DNA of 23,780 bases from Gemmatimonadota bacterium (GTDB taxonomy: Bacteria; Gemmatimonadota; Gemmatimonadetes; Longimicrobiales; UBA6960), in assembly GCA_002712565.1 (NCBI GenBank), contig PAUA01000016.1, forward strand, positions 103,265 through 127,044. The letters run 5' to 3'. A program made the translations under genes and the position numbers. Below are positions 14,242 through 21,663 of the stretch, in pieces. Each line of letters starts with the position of its first letter. Within the stretch, counting starts at the first letter, position 1. The notes under the pieces are model-generated. The model ran no database searches. It worked only from the letters and a program-made list of their open reading frames with translations, and had not been told where the DNA came from.

Positions 14242-14841
14242 ATGGCCCACGAATTGCCGCCACTTCCGTATGCGTACGATGCACTTGAGCCTCACGTGGA
14301 CGAGCAGACGATGCGCATTCACCATGACAAGCATCACGCCGCTTACATTAAGAACCTGGACGCAGCGCTCGAGAAGCATCCGGCGTTGCAGTCGAAGAGT
14401 CTGGACGAACTTATGGGCGACCTCGCCAGTGTGCCGGAGGACGTTCGCACAGCGGTCCGCAATAACGGCGGGGGGCATTGGAACCACTCAATGTTCTGGC
14501 AAGTCATGGGACCGAATGCTGGAGGAGACCCAACGGGTAAGGCTGCCGAAGCGATCACGGCTTCGTTCGGTAATTTTGACAGTCTGAAAGATCAGTTCGC
14601 CAAGGCGGCGGTGGGTCGATTTGGCAGCGGGTGGGTGTGGATCGTGGTCGATGGCGGTACGCTGTCGATTGTAAGCACACCGAACCAGGATAATCCGCTA
14701 ATGGATGGTAAATGCGCGATTCTTGGACTCGACGTTTGGGAGCACGCCTACTATCTAAATTATCAGAACCGGCGTCCTGACTATGTCAAAGCGTGGTGGA
14801 ACGTCGTCAACTGGGTGGAAGTTAACAAGCGGCTCGGTTAA
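14242..14841 (+). CDS. sodA: Superoxide dismutase, Mn type
   Basis: Fe/Mn superoxide dismutase of 199 residues. Metal ligands are H27 (RIHHDKHH), H82 (NHSMFW), D164 and H168 (LDVWEHAYY). Gly in GGGHWNH and Gln in TPNQDNPL are the pattern of Mn enzymes, whereas Fe enzymes usually carry the active-site Gln in the first position. Manganese or cambialistic use is therefore inferred. No signal peptide is visible, so it is cytoplasmic. It has one of the few strong Shine-Dalgarno sequences here: AAGGAGG (14228-14234), seven bases before the ATG. This suggests high expression. It follows nadA by 77 bases and may protect Fe-S enzymes such as NadA. A perfect hairpin follows the stop. Confidence 0.95.
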   Translation: MAHELPPLPYAYDALEPHVDEQTMRIHHDKHHAAYIKNLDAALEKHPALQSKSLDELMGDLASVPEDVRTAVRNNGGGHWNHSMFWQVMGPNAGGDPTGKAAEAITASFGNFDSLKDQFAKAAVGRFGSGWVWIVVDGGTLSIVSTPNQDNPLMDGKCAILGLDVWEHAYYLNYQNRRPDYVKAWWNVVNWVEVNKRLG

Positions 14842-14857
14842 CTAGGTCCAACCTCAC

Positions 14858-14881
14858 GGGAGCCAGCAGCAACTGGCTCCC
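14858..14881 (+). terminator. Perfect hairpin after sodA (possible terminator without T-tract)
   Basis: GGGAGCCAG (14858-14866) and CTGGCTCCC (14873-14881) form a 9-bp perfect stem with a 6-base loop, 17 bases after the sodA stop. No T-run follows, so it may instead stabilise the sodA mRNA 3' end. Confidence 0.4.
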
Positions 14882-14889
14882 TCCGCATA

Positions 14890-14915
14890 CCGGAATCGGC
14901 CACGACTGGTTCCGG
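14890..14915 (+). other. Second hairpin directly upstream of the 14926 gene
   Basis: CCGGAA (14890-14895) pairs with TTCCGG (14910-14915), with possible inner pairs GCC/GGT. It ends 10 bases before the next ATG, where a Shine-Dalgarno would be, and could affect translation of the membrane protein. Confidence 0.35.
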
Positions 14916-14925
14916 CGCCAGATTC

Positions 14926-15735
14926 ATGTCGCTTTCTGCAATCCTTTTTCTGTTTCTGACGCATCTGGGTATCGGAATTGCGTGGACGCTGATATTGGTC
15001 CCGCGGTCTGCCGGGGTGAAATTCTTTCGCTTTAATGCTGGGTTGGTGGTCGCGATACTAGTTGTGGGAATGGCATTTCGTCCAGACCTGGCGGTATTGG
15101 GCGGTGTGGCATCTGGCACTGCGTTCATAACGCTGGCGGTGGCAACTGGCGCATTCCTGATCTACTGGGCGACCATCGGGCGCGTCATGGCTGTACTGCG
15201 GCGCGGGCTGCTCTGGGTTGGCTTGGCCGCCGGCGCCGTTACGCTCATCGCCCAGGCCGTCGCGGTTAGTTCGTCACTGGCGATGGCTTCTCCTGTGCTG
15301 GCTATTGCGAGTTTTTTGTCCTCAGCAGCGCTCCTTGGTGGATCGTGTACGGCGATGATTCTCGGGCACTGGTATCTCGTGCTGCCGTCGATGGATATAA
15401 CACACCTTCAATCGATGGTGAAATTTCACATCGGCTCCGTCATCGTGCGGATTATGGTTGTTAGCGTGGCTGTCTGGCTCGCGATTTCTGGCTGGGAACC
15501 TGGCCTAGAGCCAAACTTCCAGCGGTATGTACTTTCAAGTGCCGGGGTATTTTTCTGGCAGCGTGTACTGTTCGGTCTACTCGGTCCAGCAGTGCTGTCG
15601 TACCTCACGTGGGAGACGGCAAAGATTCGCTCGACGCAGTCAGCGACAGGCATTCTGTATGTGGATTTCTTCACCGTGATTGTGGGCGAGATTTTGGCTA
15701 AGTATCTGTATCTATTAACCTCGGTTGCGGTTTGA
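14926..15735 (+). CDS. Polytopic membrane protein of unknown function
   Basis: Hypothetical integral membrane protein of 269 residues with about eight hydrophobic helices: near 4-26, 36-54, 57-82, 95-115, 120-147, 170-188, 205-225 and 245-267. Polar residues cluster in the middle: GGSCTAMILGHWYLVLPSMD carries H and W next to a membrane segment, followed by THLQSMVKFH. With THLG in helix one there are four histidines at membrane faces, which could bind heme or metal (speculative). I recognise no named family. It follows sodA by 84 bases and precedes the zinc-ribbon membrane protein, whose gene begins just after its stop, so the two are probably co-expressed. No Shine-Dalgarno is visible at ATG 14926. 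Confidence 0.75.
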   Translation: MSLSAILFLFLTHLGIGIAWTLILVPRSAGVKFFRFNAGLVVAILVVGMAFRPDLAVLGGVASGTAFITLAVATGAFLIYWATIGRVMAVLRRGLLWVGLAAGAVTLIAQAVAVSSSLAMASPVLAIASFLSSAALLGGSCTAMILGHWYLVLPSMDITHLQSMVKFHIGSVIVRIMVVSVAVWLAISGWEPGLEPNFQRYVLSSAGVFFWQRVLFGLLGPAVLSYLTWETAKIRSTQSATGILYVDFFTVIVGEILAKYLYLLTSVAV

Positions 15736-15746
15736 GGATGTGTCGC

Positions 15747-16208
15747 ATGGAAGTTATCGTGAAATGTCCCAGCTGCAATGCGGCTTTACCTGTTAAGGCC
15801 TCCGAAAAGCTGAACGAAATCGCGTGTGGAAGTTGTCAGAAGGTTATTGCCCTAACGATAACTCCTGCTGTTGCAACGGACACATCGGTTGACACCTGCC
15901 CAATGTGTACCGGCAAGGATTTCTATATCCGCAAGGATTTCGATCCAAAGGTTGGCCTGGCCTTTGTCATCTTGGGTGCTACGGTCAGTGCGGTTTTCTA
16001 CTATTTCGGCATGGACCTTACCGCTTACGGGGTACTGGCCGTGGCGGTCTTTGTTGACCTAGCGGTTTATCGTCGGCTCGGCGACGTGACCATCTGTTAC
16101 CGTTGCCAGGCCGAGTTCCGAGGACACTTCAAGCAAATGGCTGAGAGCTTCGACCTACACACCGCGGACGTATTGGAGGCAGAGTACGCTAAACAGGCGG
16201 GCCGTTAG
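15747..16208 (+). CDS. Zinc-ribbon membrane protein of unknown function
   Basis: Protein of 153 residues. The first zinc ribbon is C7-x2-C10 with C27-x2-C30 (CPSC, CGSC). A second set, C51-x2-C54 (CPMC) and C117-x2-C120 (CYRC), is separated by two membrane helices (about 70-87 and 91-108), so both halves would face the same side and could join into one zinc site. The tail (121-153) is charged and probably helical. ATG 15747 is chosen because GAGG (15734-15737) lies nine bases upstream; ATG 15738 and TTG 15732 are in-frame alternatives. The gene starts 11 bases after the membrane protein's stop. The function is unknown; redox sensing or scaffolding would be guesses. Confidence 0.75.
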   Translation: MEVIVKCPSCNAALPVKASEKLNEIACGSCQKVIALTITPAVATDTSVDTCPMCTGKDFYIRKDFDPKVGLAFVILGATVSAVFYYFGMDLTAYGVLAVAVFVDLAVYRRLGDVTICYRCQAEFRGHFKQMAESFDLHTADVLEAEYAKQAGR

Positions 16209-16256
16209 CGGTTCGGCGATTCTTTCTCTCTGTCGATCTAATCTTCGTTGAGCAGT

Positions 16257-17480
16257 TTAGAAGAGCTTCACAACGACCTCTTCGCCTTTTTCCACGATGT
16301 CGGTCTGAGCGGGGATCTCAATATAGCCGTCGGCAAGCGACATGCTCGTAATGTCACCGGATGCCTTAAAGGCGGGTACGGCAAAGCCATCGCTAAGCCG
16401 AACTGTATAAAACTGGTGACGCCCGGTCGTTGATACGACTCGCGCTGCGATTGGGAGGGTTAATTCTCGTGGTCGATATGGTGGTAGGTGCGCTAACCGG
16501 CGAAGAATTGGTATGAGCAGCATGTAGGCGTTTGATAGGCACGACGTCGGGTAGCCTGGCATCCCCAGCACCGGTGTGTCTCCAATCCGCCCGAAGACCG
16601 TCGGCTTGCCTGGCTTAACGGCAATGCCGTGAAACAGCACCTCGCCTTGGCGCTGCAATACGTCGAGAATCAAGTCGCGCTCTCCGACCGAACTGCCGCC
16701 AGAAAACACCAGTAAATCGTGACCGGTGCACGCTTGGACGGCGGTTGTTAGTGCGTCGACCGTGTCGGCTGGAGTGGGTTGCCCAACGGCCAATCCGCCG
16801 TGGTTCCGCACGATGGTCTCTAAGGTAAAACGGTTGATATCGTAGATTTGTCCGGGCCCGAGCGACTGGCCAGGTGAGATAATCTCATCGCCTGTCGACA
16901 ACAGAGCCAGTGACGGTCTTGCGTATACCTCTAGGTCAGCGACCCCGATGGCCGCGAGTGCACCGATACGTCCGGCGCTCAGGTGGTCGTCACGCTGGAC
17001 GAGTGTCTGGCCCGGTACGATGTCAGCGCCTCGGCGACCAACGTTCTGGCGCGGGTAGACTGGTGTGAAAATCCGAACCTGGTTACCGTCGCCACGATCG
17101 GTCTCTTCGACCATGACCACAGCGTCTGCACCTTGAGGCATGGGAGCACCCGTCGCAATCTGAGAGCACTCACCCCGACCGACACCGCGGTTGGGTATCT
17201 GACCAGTGAAAACGGTTTCCACGCACTTCAACACTTTAGGTTGGTAACGAGTTGCACCAAAAGTATCTTCAGCGACGACCGCGAAGCCATCCATCGCCGC
17301 GCGATCGAACGGAGGAACGTCCTGGTCCGATACTACATCGCGCGAAGCAACGCGGCCGCCGGCTTCGGAGAGCACGACACGCTCGCTTCGCTCTAAGGGT
17401 TTTGTAGCTTCGTTAATGAGTGCAAGTGCCTCATCAAGTCCTATCGTTTCCCGAATGGGACGCATGTTCGTTGTTACCAT
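16257..17480 (-). CDS. moeA: Molybdopterin molybdenumtransferase MoeA
   Basis: MoeA of 407 residues. It inserts molybdate into adenylated molybdopterin to form Mo-cofactor. Signatures in order are VPPFDRAAMDGFAV (domain with the conserved Asp), IATGAPMPQGADAVVMVE, RRGADI, LLSTGDEI, IYDINRFTL, FSGGSSVGERDL, VKPGKPTVFG and LGMPGYPTSC, followed by the C-terminal beta domain. It lies 23 bases downstream of moaB on the same strand, so the pair is one operon. Two in-frame ATGs (17480, 17465) can serve as start; the first is kept. The gene converges with the zinc-ribbon gene across 48 bases in which I see no terminator. Molybdoenzymes themselves are not in the window. Confidence 0.95.
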   Translation of the reverse strand: MVTTNMRPIRETIGLDEALALINEATKPLERSERVVLSEAGGRVASRDVVSDQDVPPFDRAAMDGFAVVAEDTFGATRYQPKVLKCVETVFTGQIPNRGVGRGECSQIATGAPMPQGADAVVMVEETDRGDGNQVRIFTPVYPRQNVGRRGADIVPGQTLVQRDDHLSAGRIGALAAIGVADLEVYARPSLALLSTGDEIISPGQSLGPGQIYDINRFTLETIVRNHGGLAVGQPTPADTVDALTTAVQACTGHDLLVFSGGSSVGERDLILDVLQRQGEVLFHGIAVKPGKPTVFGRIGDTPVLGMPGYPTSCLSNAYMLLIPILRRLAHLPPYRPRELTLPIAARVVSTTGRHQFYTVRLSDGFAVPAFKASGDITSMSLADGYIEIPAQTDIVEKGEEVVVKLF

Positions 17481-17503
17481 GGTGGCTGTGAATCACGGAC
17501 GAA

Positions 17504-18007
17504 CTAACGGGAAGCTTCTCGAACGAGGTGTCCGAGTTCCGGGAGTATGAGTTTCGTTAACGCCAACCGGACCGCATGCTCCGAGCCCGGTAAACCGAAA
17601 ATAATCTTACCTCCTGCTGTGCCAGCGAAGGCTCTGCTCAACATCGCAGCGGGACCAATCTCTGCAAAACTTAAGGCGCGGAAAAGCTCACCGAAGCCTG
17701 TGAGCCGTTTCTCCAGTAGTTCAGTGACCGCTTCGTAGGAGCGATCCCGTGAGGAGATACCGGTGCCTCCTGTCGTGATAATTGTCTGGATTTCATGCTT
17801 CGTGAGTTGCGTGGCGATAGTGGCGCGGACCTGATCAGGTTCGTCTTTGACGATCTGCCGATCGACTATCGTGTGTCCTGCCGCAGTAAGCAGTTCAATG
17901 ACGGTTCGCCCACCTCCGTCGGTTTCTTCGGTACGAGTGTCCGACACGGTCAGCACGTAGCAGCGCACGTGGGTGGGCGCTTGTGCACGGTGCTCTAAAT
18001 GACTCAT
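17504..18007 (-). CDS. moaB: Molybdenum cofactor biosynthesis protein MoaB/Mog family
   Basis: MoaB/MogA-family protein of 167 residues. Signatures are LTVSDTRTEETDGGGR near the N-terminus, TIITTGGTGISSRD in the molybdopterin-binding loop, and GGKIIFGLPGSEHAVRLAL. The protein adenylates molybdopterin or binds it ahead of MoeA, which is encoded next. Length and motifs fit MoaB slightly better than MogA, but the distinction is uncertain. The start ATG 18007 follows a perfect TATAAT by seven bases with no Shine-Dalgarno. The start is divergent from and close to the GH3 gene, whose longer in-frame start at 17999 would overlap this gene and is rejected. Confidence 0.9.
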   Translation of the reverse strand: MSHLEHRAQAPTHVRCYVLTVSDTRTEETDGGGRTVIELLTAAGHTIVDRQIVKDEPDQVRATIATQLTKHEIQTIITTGGTGISSRDRSYEAVTELLEKRLTGFGELFRALSFAEIGPAAMLSRAFAGTAGGKIIFGLPGSEHAVRLALTKLILPELGHLVREASR

Positions 18008-18014
18008 CGAATAG

Positions 18015-18020
18015 ATTATA
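18015..18020 (-). promoter_or_regulatory. -10 element of moaB-moeA, leaderless arrangement
   Basis: The minus strand reads TATAAT from 18020 to 18015, exactly seven bases before the moaB ATG (18007). No clear -35 is seen. The expected transcript would begin at the start codon. Confidence 0.5.
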
Positions 18021-18030
18021 CAAGGCGACG

Positions 18031-18059
18031 TTGCGGACCGGTGCCTTTCAAACTACCAT
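18031..18059 (+). promoter_or_regulatory. Promoter of the GH3 gene
   Basis: TTGCGG (18031-18036) and TACCAT (18054-18059) are 17 bases apart. The -10 ends eight bases before ATG 18068 with no Shine-Dalgarno, supporting that start and a leaderless or nearly leaderless mRNA. It is divergent from the moaB promoter. Confidence 0.4.
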
Positions 18060-18067
18060 CGGCGCAT

Positions 18068-19918
18068 ATGCTGCCTTGCCTGCGTACGAGGCCATGTGCA
18101 ATCACATTCGCCATACTTGCGATGGTCGTATCGCCCGGCCTGCCCATCTACGGCCAACAAGATGCGTCCACGCTAGATCCAGAAGCTCGAACGTGGGTCG
18201 TGAACACGCTCGGAACCATGAGTGTCGACCAACAGATTGGCCAACTGATTATGCCATCCCTGTTGTCGACCTACACAGGCAGCGACACTGAGACTTTCGA
18301 TTCGCTGGTTGCACTGACTCGCGAGCAAGAAGTGGGCGGCTTTCTGGTGTTCGGCGGACGCGAGTTGGCACCAGACGTACTGCTTAATCCAACATACGGC
18401 ACCGTTACACTCGGTCAGCCAATGTCAGCGATGTCGCTTATCAATCGGCTGCAAAAGATCGCTCGAGTACCTTTGATCTTCTCAAGTGATTTTGAGGCCG
18501 GTGTCGGTTTCAGGATCGGTGGCGGCACGGTATTCCCCCGTGCGATGGCATTTGGGGCAGCGGGCGACGAACAGTTGGCCTATGAGGCTGGCCGGATCAC
18601 AGCAATTGAGTCTCGGTCCATTGGCATACACGTGAACTTCGCACCGGTGGTAGACGTCAACAACAACCCACGCAACCCTGTGATTAATATCCGGTCCTTT
18701 GGCGAGGACCCCGCGCTGGTAGGGCGGCTCGCTAGTGCCTACATTCGTGGTACGCACGACGGCGGGATGCTTGCCACGGTTAAGCACTTTCCAGGCCATG
18801 GTGATACCGACATCGATTCCCATGCTGGTCTGCCAATCATTCCACACGGACGAGAGCGCTTGCAGATGCTCGAGTGGCCCCCGTTTCGCGACAGTATCGC
18901 AGCGGGGGTGGATGGTGTTATGACCGCGCACATTGTTCTTCCGATGCTCGATCCCGAGGAAGGGGTTCCTTCCACCCTTAGCCGCACGGTTGTTGAGGGT
19001 GTTCTACGCGATGAATTCAAGTTCGATGGACTAATTTTTACGGATTCGATGCAGATGGGTGCGATTAGTAGCCATTGGTCGACAGAAGACGCGGCAGTCC
19101 GAGCAATTTTGGCAGGGAACGATATTATTCTGCACCCAGCCGACGCCGTGGTCGCGATAAACGGCATTCGCGCGGCGGTGGCGACGGGCGAAGTGTCGCT
19201 TGAACGGATCCGAGAGTCGGCGACACGGGTGCTCGAAATGAAGGCACGCCTGGGACTTCATCGAAGTCGCTTCGTTGATTCAGAGAGACTGCCGGAACGG
19301 GTTGGCGGACGTGAACATGGAAGTGTTGCCGACCAGGTGAGCGAACGAGCGATGACTCTGCTTTCCGATTCTCGTGGTGATATACCGTTCCGACTACCGC
19401 GAGATGCCACAATTCTCTATCTGTCGGTTCTTGATCGCCCATCTGGCTGGCGGATCGCTGCACCTAGTCGAACTTTCATCACGGAGTTGCGAGACCGTTG
19501 GCCGAATGTCACGGCTGTGGAACTCTCTAATCAAACCTCGCGCCAGGCAATCGACCTCCTGCGATCAACCTCTGAGCAATTCGATGCGATCGTCGCATCG
19601 GTGTTTGTACGAACGACGCCCCGAGACGGAGGAATGGACCTTGCGCCCTCGCTTGTATCACTACTTGAACGGCTGGGGAGTATGACCGAGGTGCGACATC
19701 AGCCTTACGCAGTAGTTTTATTCGGTAGTCCCTACACGGCTCTGGCGCTTCCTTCGGTCCCTGCTCTTTTACTGACCTACGATTTCTATGATAGGGCAGA
19801 GCGTAATGCCGTCCGTGCGCTGGCTGGCGAGTCACGTATCGGCGGGAGGCTGCCGGTCAGCCTACCTGAGATGTTTCCTCGGGGTCATGGCTTAGACCGG
19901 CAAATGCGTTTGCGATAG
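18068..19918 (+). CDS. Exported GH3 glycosidase, beta-N-acetylhexosaminidase (NagZ-like) with C-terminal domain
   Basis: Glycoside hydrolase family 3 protein of 616 residues. An N-terminal export signal (CAITFAILAMVVSPGLPIYG, about 10-29) is followed by the catalytic barrel (about 35-400). VKHFPGHGDTDIDSH (238-252) carries the His/Asp acid-base dyad typical of NagZ-type beta-N-acetylglucosaminidases, and D326 in FTDSMQM is the nucleophile. A second alpha/beta domain (about 415-610) is of the GH3 C-terminal type. E. coli NagZ is about 340 residues, cytoplasmic and single-domain, so this is the exported two-domain type, probably acting on peptidoglycan fragments or chitooligosaccharides in the periplasm. 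ATG 18068 is chosen for the signal peptide and promoter; the upstream ATG 17999 would add a basic stretch before the signal. Confidence 0.88.
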   Translation: MLPCLRTRPCAITFAILAMVVSPGLPIYGQQDASTLDPEARTWVVNTLGTMSVDQQIGQLIMPSLLSTYTGSDTETFDSLVALTREQEVGGFLVFGGRELAPDVLLNPTYGTVTLGQPMSAMSLINRLQKIARVPLIFSSDFEAGVGFRIGGGTVFPRAMAFGAAGDEQLAYEAGRITAIESRSIGIHVNFAPVVDVNNNPRNPVINIRSFGEDPALVGRLASAYIRGTHDGGMLATVKHFPGHGDTDIDSHAGLPIIPHGRERLQMLEWPPFRDSIAAGVDGVMTAHIVLPMLDPEEGVPSTLSRTVVEGVLRDEFKFDGLIFTDSMQMGAISSHWSTEDAAVRAILAGNDIILHPADAVVAINGIRAAVATGEVSLERIRESATRVLEMKARLGLHRSRFVDSERLPERVGGREHGSVADQVSERAMTLLSDSRGDIPFRLPRDATILYLSVLDRPSGWRIAAPSRTFITELRDRWPNVTAVELSNQTSRQAIDLLRSTSEQFDAIVASVFVRTTPRDGGMDLAPSLVSLLERLGSMTEVRHQPYAVVLFGSPYTALALPSVPALLLTYDFYDRAERNAVRALAGESRIGGRLPVSLPEMFPRGHGLDRQMRLR

Positions 19919-19941
19919 CGACATTAACGGATATACGTGCA

Positions 19942-19950
19942 TGCTATAAT
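19942..19950 (+). promoter_or_regulatory. Extended -10 promoter of tRNA-Arg
   Basis: TGC then a perfect TATAAT (19945-19950) lies 51 bases before the tRNA. The -35 position (near 19922) is weak. It lies just beyond the GH3 stop and probably drives the tRNA and the glycosyltransferase behind it. Confidence 0.6.
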
Positions 19951-20001
19951 TCGGGGTTCCCGTGATCGGTAACAGGCCCGCGGATCCGTAACATGCGACG
20001 G

Positions 20002-20078
20002 GCGCCCTTAGCTCAGCTGGATAGAGCGTCTGGCTACGAACCAGGAGGCCGCAGGTTCGAATCCTGCAGGGCGCGCCA
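20002..20078 (+). tRNA. tRNA-Arg (anticodon ACG), CCA encoded
   Basis: The cloverleaf is complete. Acceptor GCGCCCT (20002-20008) pairs with AGGGCGC (20068-20074). D-arm GCTCAGCTGGATAGAGC follows, then an anticodon loop with ACG at 20036-20038. T-arm GCAGG/CCTGC encloses TTCGAAT, and after discriminator G the CCA is encoded (20076-20078). ACG needs A34-to-inosine editing, and tadA is at 23160. Confidence 0.97.
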
Positions 20079-20098
20079 ATCTAACCGACCGCCACGCA

Positions 20099-21478
20099 AT
20101 GAAACGGCTCGCTTGGTTTACGCCACTGCCCCCCGAACGTTCTGGAATTGCGACCTACAGTTCCGAGATCCTGGGATTGCTCACGGACGTCTATGATATT
20201 GACATCATTGTCGATTCGTTACCGTTGCAAGGTAACGGAGATGATCGACATATCAGCGCGTATGATTTTTCATGGCGGCAGATTAAGCATCCCTACGATT
20301 TAATTGTTTACCAGCTTGGTAACGCAAAATGTCATGACTACATCTGGCCGTACATGTTTCGTTACCCAGGCCTTGTAGTTTTACACGACGGCCAATTACA
20401 CCAGGCCCGGGCCCGCCTATTGCTCCAGCAGAAGCGTTATGAAGACTACCGTGCTGAGTTCGAATACAACCATCCTGATGCTAGAGCCGACATTGCCTAT
20501 CTTGGAATCGCCGGACTCCTGGGGTCACTACACTACTTCTGGCCCATGTTACGAACCGTTGTGAACTCAGCGAGAATGGTGGCTGTTCATAATACGGTAC
20601 TCGTTCGAGAGTTACAGGACAGGTTTCCCGAGGCACGTATCGACCGAATCCGAATGGGTGTGCCGAATGCGGCCGATGCCTCAAGAGCAGAGCACATCCG
20701 GACCAGACACAACATTTCTCCCGAGACGGTAGTTTTTGCTGCGTTCGGTCGGGTCACGCCTGAGAAGCGAATTGCCCACACGTTCAGAGCACTTGCAGCA
20801 ATGGTCAGCCGCACACCTCAAGTACACCTTCTCATCGTCGGTGAACCAGTTCCCTACTACGACGCAATTGCGGAGGCCCAGCGTCTGGGTGTTGCTGACC
20901 GTGTCACGTTTACAGGTTACGTGGAAGATCGCGATCTGGACGATTACATTGCGTGCGCTGATGTCTGCCTGTGTATGCGCTGGCCATCGTCTGGTGAAAC
21001 ATCCGCGTCGTGGTTACGGTGTTTAGCAGGGGGCCGTGCCACAATTGTTACTGACCTGCACCACACGATCGATGTACCAGCGCTCGTAACGCGAGGCACC
21101 TGGACGCCATCACCGTCAGTTGAGGTCGCACCGATCAAGCAAAATGCGTCGGCTCCGACTGGCGGACCATCTGGGTTACCTCTCTGTGTCAGCATCGACA
21201 TAATGGACGAGGAAAACTCGTTGCAGGTGGCAATGGAGCGGCTGGCACGTGACCGGACGCTACGACGAGAGCTAGGTAACCGAGCAAAAAGATTCTGGGC
21301 GGCTCGCCACACCCTGAAGCACATGCAGGCTGATTATTTAAGGGTCATTAGCCTTGCTCTGGACAGCCCCTCAGGGATCACGCCACCGCTCCCTCACTTG
21401 CGGCCAGATGGCCTGGAGACTGCCCGTGACATCCTCAAGGATATGGGGATGTCAGTTGATATCCTCGGGAGAGCCTGA
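20099..21478 (+). CDS. GT4-type glycosyltransferase
   Basis: Glycosyltransferase of 459 residues with a GT-B fold. The N-terminal domain opens with LAWFTPLPPERSGIATYS, the usual GT4 glycine loop region. The C-terminal domain has FAAFGRVTPEKRI (nucleotide-sugar phosphate contact), VTFTGYVEDRDLDDYIACAD and SSGETSASWLRCLAGGRATIV, which corresponds to the E-x7-E region although the second acidic position is altered. A segment at about 335-365 carries an insertion rich in Ser and Pro. It lacks a signal peptide and membrane helices. It begins only 21 bases after the tRNA-Arg, so it is probably read through from the tRNA promoter. The methyltransferase that follows suggests surface-polysaccharide synthesis; the sugar is unknown. 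Confidence 0.85.
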   Translation: MKRLAWFTPLPPERSGIATYSSEILGLLTDVYDIDIIVDSLPLQGNGDDRHISAYDFSWRQIKHPYDLIVYQLGNAKCHDYIWPYMFRYPGLVVLHDGQLHQARARLLLQQKRYEDYRAEFEYNHPDARADIAYLGIAGLLGSLHYFWPMLRTVVNSARMVAVHNTVLVRELQDRFPEARIDRIRMGVPNAADASRAEHIRTRHNISPETVVFAAFGRVTPEKRIAHTFRALAAMVSRTPQVHLLIVGEPVPYYDAIAEAQRLGVADRVTFTGYVEDRDLDDYIACADVCLCMRWPSSGETSASWLRCLAGGRATIVTDLHHTIDVPALVTRGTWTPSPSVEVAPIKQNASAPTGGPSGLPLCVSIDIMDEENSLQVAMERLARDRTLRRELGNRAKRFWAARHTLKHMQADYLRVISLALDSPSGITPPLPHLRPDGLETARDILKDMGMSVDILGRA

Positions 21479-21663
21479 CCTCCCCATTGTGTTGTTGGTG
21501 ATGAGGTAACGTTTGTAAACTGCTGTTAAACAATGGCTTAGCCTTGACTTCAGTCGAGTGGTCTTAGTAGGCTTGTTCACGTTAAGGTTGTCTGATGTGG
21601 TGATTATGCTGAATACGGTCAATACCCCTTTTCTGTCAATTGCCCCGATGCGTGGGATGGTTT

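Noticed and set aside
17999..18067. Longer GH3 start overlapping moaB
   Set aside because: It would put a basic tail before the signal peptide and lie upstream of the likely promoter.
18482..19167. Minus-strand frames of 140-150 residues inside the GH3 gene
   Set aside because: They are antisense shadows of a well-supported gene, with no recognisable domain or start context.
19993..20196. 67-residue frame across tRNA-Arg
   Set aside because: It reads through a complete tRNA cloverleaf.
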